Shown here piece after piece: positions 62,977-64,000 of a stretch of DNA of 64,000 nt. Location of the stretch: positions 1 through 64,000 of the forward strand of contig NZ_WQHP01000008.1 in assembly GCF_013035315.1 (NCBI RefSeq), written 5' to 3'. This stretch comes from Ruegeria arenilitoris (lineage in GTDB: Bacteria; Pseudomonadota; Alphaproteobacteria; Rhodobacterales; Rhodobacteraceae). How positions within the stretch are numbered: position 1 is the first letter of the stretch; the number at the start of each line of letters is the position of its first letter. The notes beneath the pieces were generated by a model. It did not search any database, had not been told where the DNA came from, and worked only from the letters and a program-made list of their open reading frames with translations. The position numbers and the translations under genes were made by a program.

Positions 62977-64000
62977 ATGTCACTAGACGCTGTTCTGAGC
63001 AGGATCGACGCCGATCTGTCCACATCCATCGACCGGCTGATGGAATTTCTGCGCATCCCGTCGATCTCAACCGACCCCGCCTATAACGAGCAGGTCGAAA
63101 AGGCCGCGGACTGGCTTGTCGCCGATCTGCAAAGCATCGGCATCGCCGCTGAAAAGCGGCTGACAACCGGGCACCCGATGGTCGTTGGCCATGTGGGCGA
63201 AGACGGCGACGGCCCGCATGTTCTGTTCTATGGCCACTATGACGTGCAGCCGGTTGACCCGCTTGAGCTGTGGAAGCGCGATCCGTTTGACCCGGCGTTG
63301 GAAGACACTGAAAACGGTCAGGTCATCCGTGGCCGTGGCTCATCCGACGACAAAGGCCAGCTGATGACCTTTGTCGAGGCCTGCCGGGCTTGGAAAGCGA
63401 TTCATGGCACCCTGCCCTGCCGCATCACATTCTTCTTCGAGGGCGAAGAAGAATCCGGCTCGCCTTCGCTGGTCCCATTCCTTGAGGCCAACAAAGATGA
63501 GCTGAAAGCTGATCTGGCACTAGTCTGCGACACTTCGATGGTTTCGCGCGGTGTCCCGTCCATCGCGTCGCAGCTGCGCGGTATGCTCAAAGATGAGTTT
63601 ACCGTAATCGGCCCCCGGATTGACCTGCACTCAGGTCACTATGGCGGGCCGGGGCTGAATCCATTGCGCGAGTTGTCCAAGATCGTCGCGTCCTTCTATG
63701 ACGACGAAACCGGCCGCGTCGCGGTCGACGGCTTTTATGAAGGTGTCCACGAGGTACCTGCGGAACAACTGCGCCAATGGGAAAATTGCGGATTCAACGA
63801 GACTGAATACCTGAAATCGGTCGGCTACACGCAGCCGCACGGCGAAAAGGGATACTCCACGCTTGAACAGCAATGGGCGCGCCCGACGCTTGAGGTGAAC
63901 GGGTTGTGGGGTGGCTATAACGGTGCTGGCTCAAAGACGGTCATCCCATCCGAGGCACACTGCAAAATCACCTGCCGCCTTGTGGGCGATATGGACCCCG
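62977..64000 (+). CDS. M20-family metallopeptidase (incomplete, runs off window)
   Basis: At least 341 residues from the ATG at 62977 (AGGAG 6 bp upstream), with no stop before the edge. Zinc motifs: LFYGHYDVQPVDP, GRGSSDDKGQ and FFFEGEEESGSPS, then a dimerisation domain with DLHSGHYGG and the NGLWGGYNGAGSKTVIPSEA region. The closest architecture is the CNDP/M20A dipeptidase group. Divergent from hemA. Confidence 0.9.
   Translation, partial: MSLDAVLSRIDADLSTSIDRLMEFLRIPSISTDPAYNEQVEKAADWLVADLQSIGIAAEKRLTTGHPMVVGHVGEDGDGPHVLFYGHYDVQPVDPLELWKRDPFDPALEDTENGQVIRGRGSSDDKGQLMTFVEACRAWKAIHGTLPCRITFFFEGEEESGSPSLVPFLEANKDELKADLALVCDTSMVSRGVPSIASQLRGMLKDEFTVIGPRIDLHSGHYGGPGLNPLRELSKIVASFYDDETGRVAVDGFYEGVHEVPAEQLRQWENCGFNETEYLKSVGYTQPHGEKGYSTLEQQWARPTLEVNGLWGGYNGAGSKTVIPSEAHCKITCRLVGDMDP

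Overview
The window is a chromosomal segment of an alphaproteobacterium of the family Rhodobacteraceae, most likely the Roseobacter group. The basis is gene content and order: yceD-rpmF-plsX-fabH-ihfA-merR, argS-SPOR-nagZ-scpA-scpB, a single-cysteine DksA, C4-pathway hemA (5-aminolevulinate synthase) and a TRAP transporter with its own two-component system. GC content is high throughout and genes are tightly packed. I see no prophage, insertion sequence, CRISPR array or rRNA operon. The species cannot be named from sequence alone.

Layout. 1-674: the N-terminal part of a secreted glycine-rich repeat protein that leaves the window on the left. 913-5377: an SDR dehydrogenase, a maltose-type acetyltransferase, ABC-F protein Uup, ornithine-lipid acyltransferase OlsB and BamE. 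5462-9582: the L32/fatty acid/phospholipid operon with IHF alpha and a MerR-type regulator. 9644-9720: tRNA-Pro(GGG), then a double-domain dCTP deaminase. 10858-16481 (minus): argS, SPOR protein, nagZ, scpA, scpB and a small protein. 16612-21416: a small exported protein, dGTPase and erpA (divergent), xth, an FAD monooxygenase and dksA. 21789-25928: a MoxR ATPase / lipoprotein / small membrane protein / VWA cluster. 25932-34796: TrhA-like protein, M48 peptidase, a glnE operon, DUF2852 and RDD membrane proteins, and N-end-rule aminoacyl-transferase. 35329-42158: a TRAP transporter (P, Q, M) divergent from a cache-domain histidine kinase and LuxR-type response regulator. 42247-46328: a VOC protein, a HalD/BesD-like 2OG oxygenase, and ilvIN behind a ribosome-mediated attenuator. 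46605-57374: regulator, DUF2189 protein, amidase, prfB, PBP1A, AmiC, aminotransferase and BepA-like protease. 57371-64000: DsbA-like protein, a degenerate Rieske-like gene, ispG, RodZ-like protein, hemA and the start of an M20 peptidase.

Most of the window is core metabolism and cell-envelope biology. The parts most worth a second look are: (i) a Rieske-like gene that has lost all four cluster ligands, keeps its two disulfide cysteines, and has one in-frame TGA; (ii) a complete ilv leader-peptide attenuator; (iii) twin 17-bp palindromes in a 55-75 bp inverted arrangement upstream of the DUF2852 gene; (iv) a dispersed 3'-end element made of GC hairpin(s) followed by a conserved tail of about 25 nt, in at least five copies; (v) a perfect FNR-type box upstream of hemA; (vi) a halogenase-family oxygenase carrying the hydroxylase-type HxD; and (vii) a 56-residue membrane protein inside the MoxR/VWA cluster.
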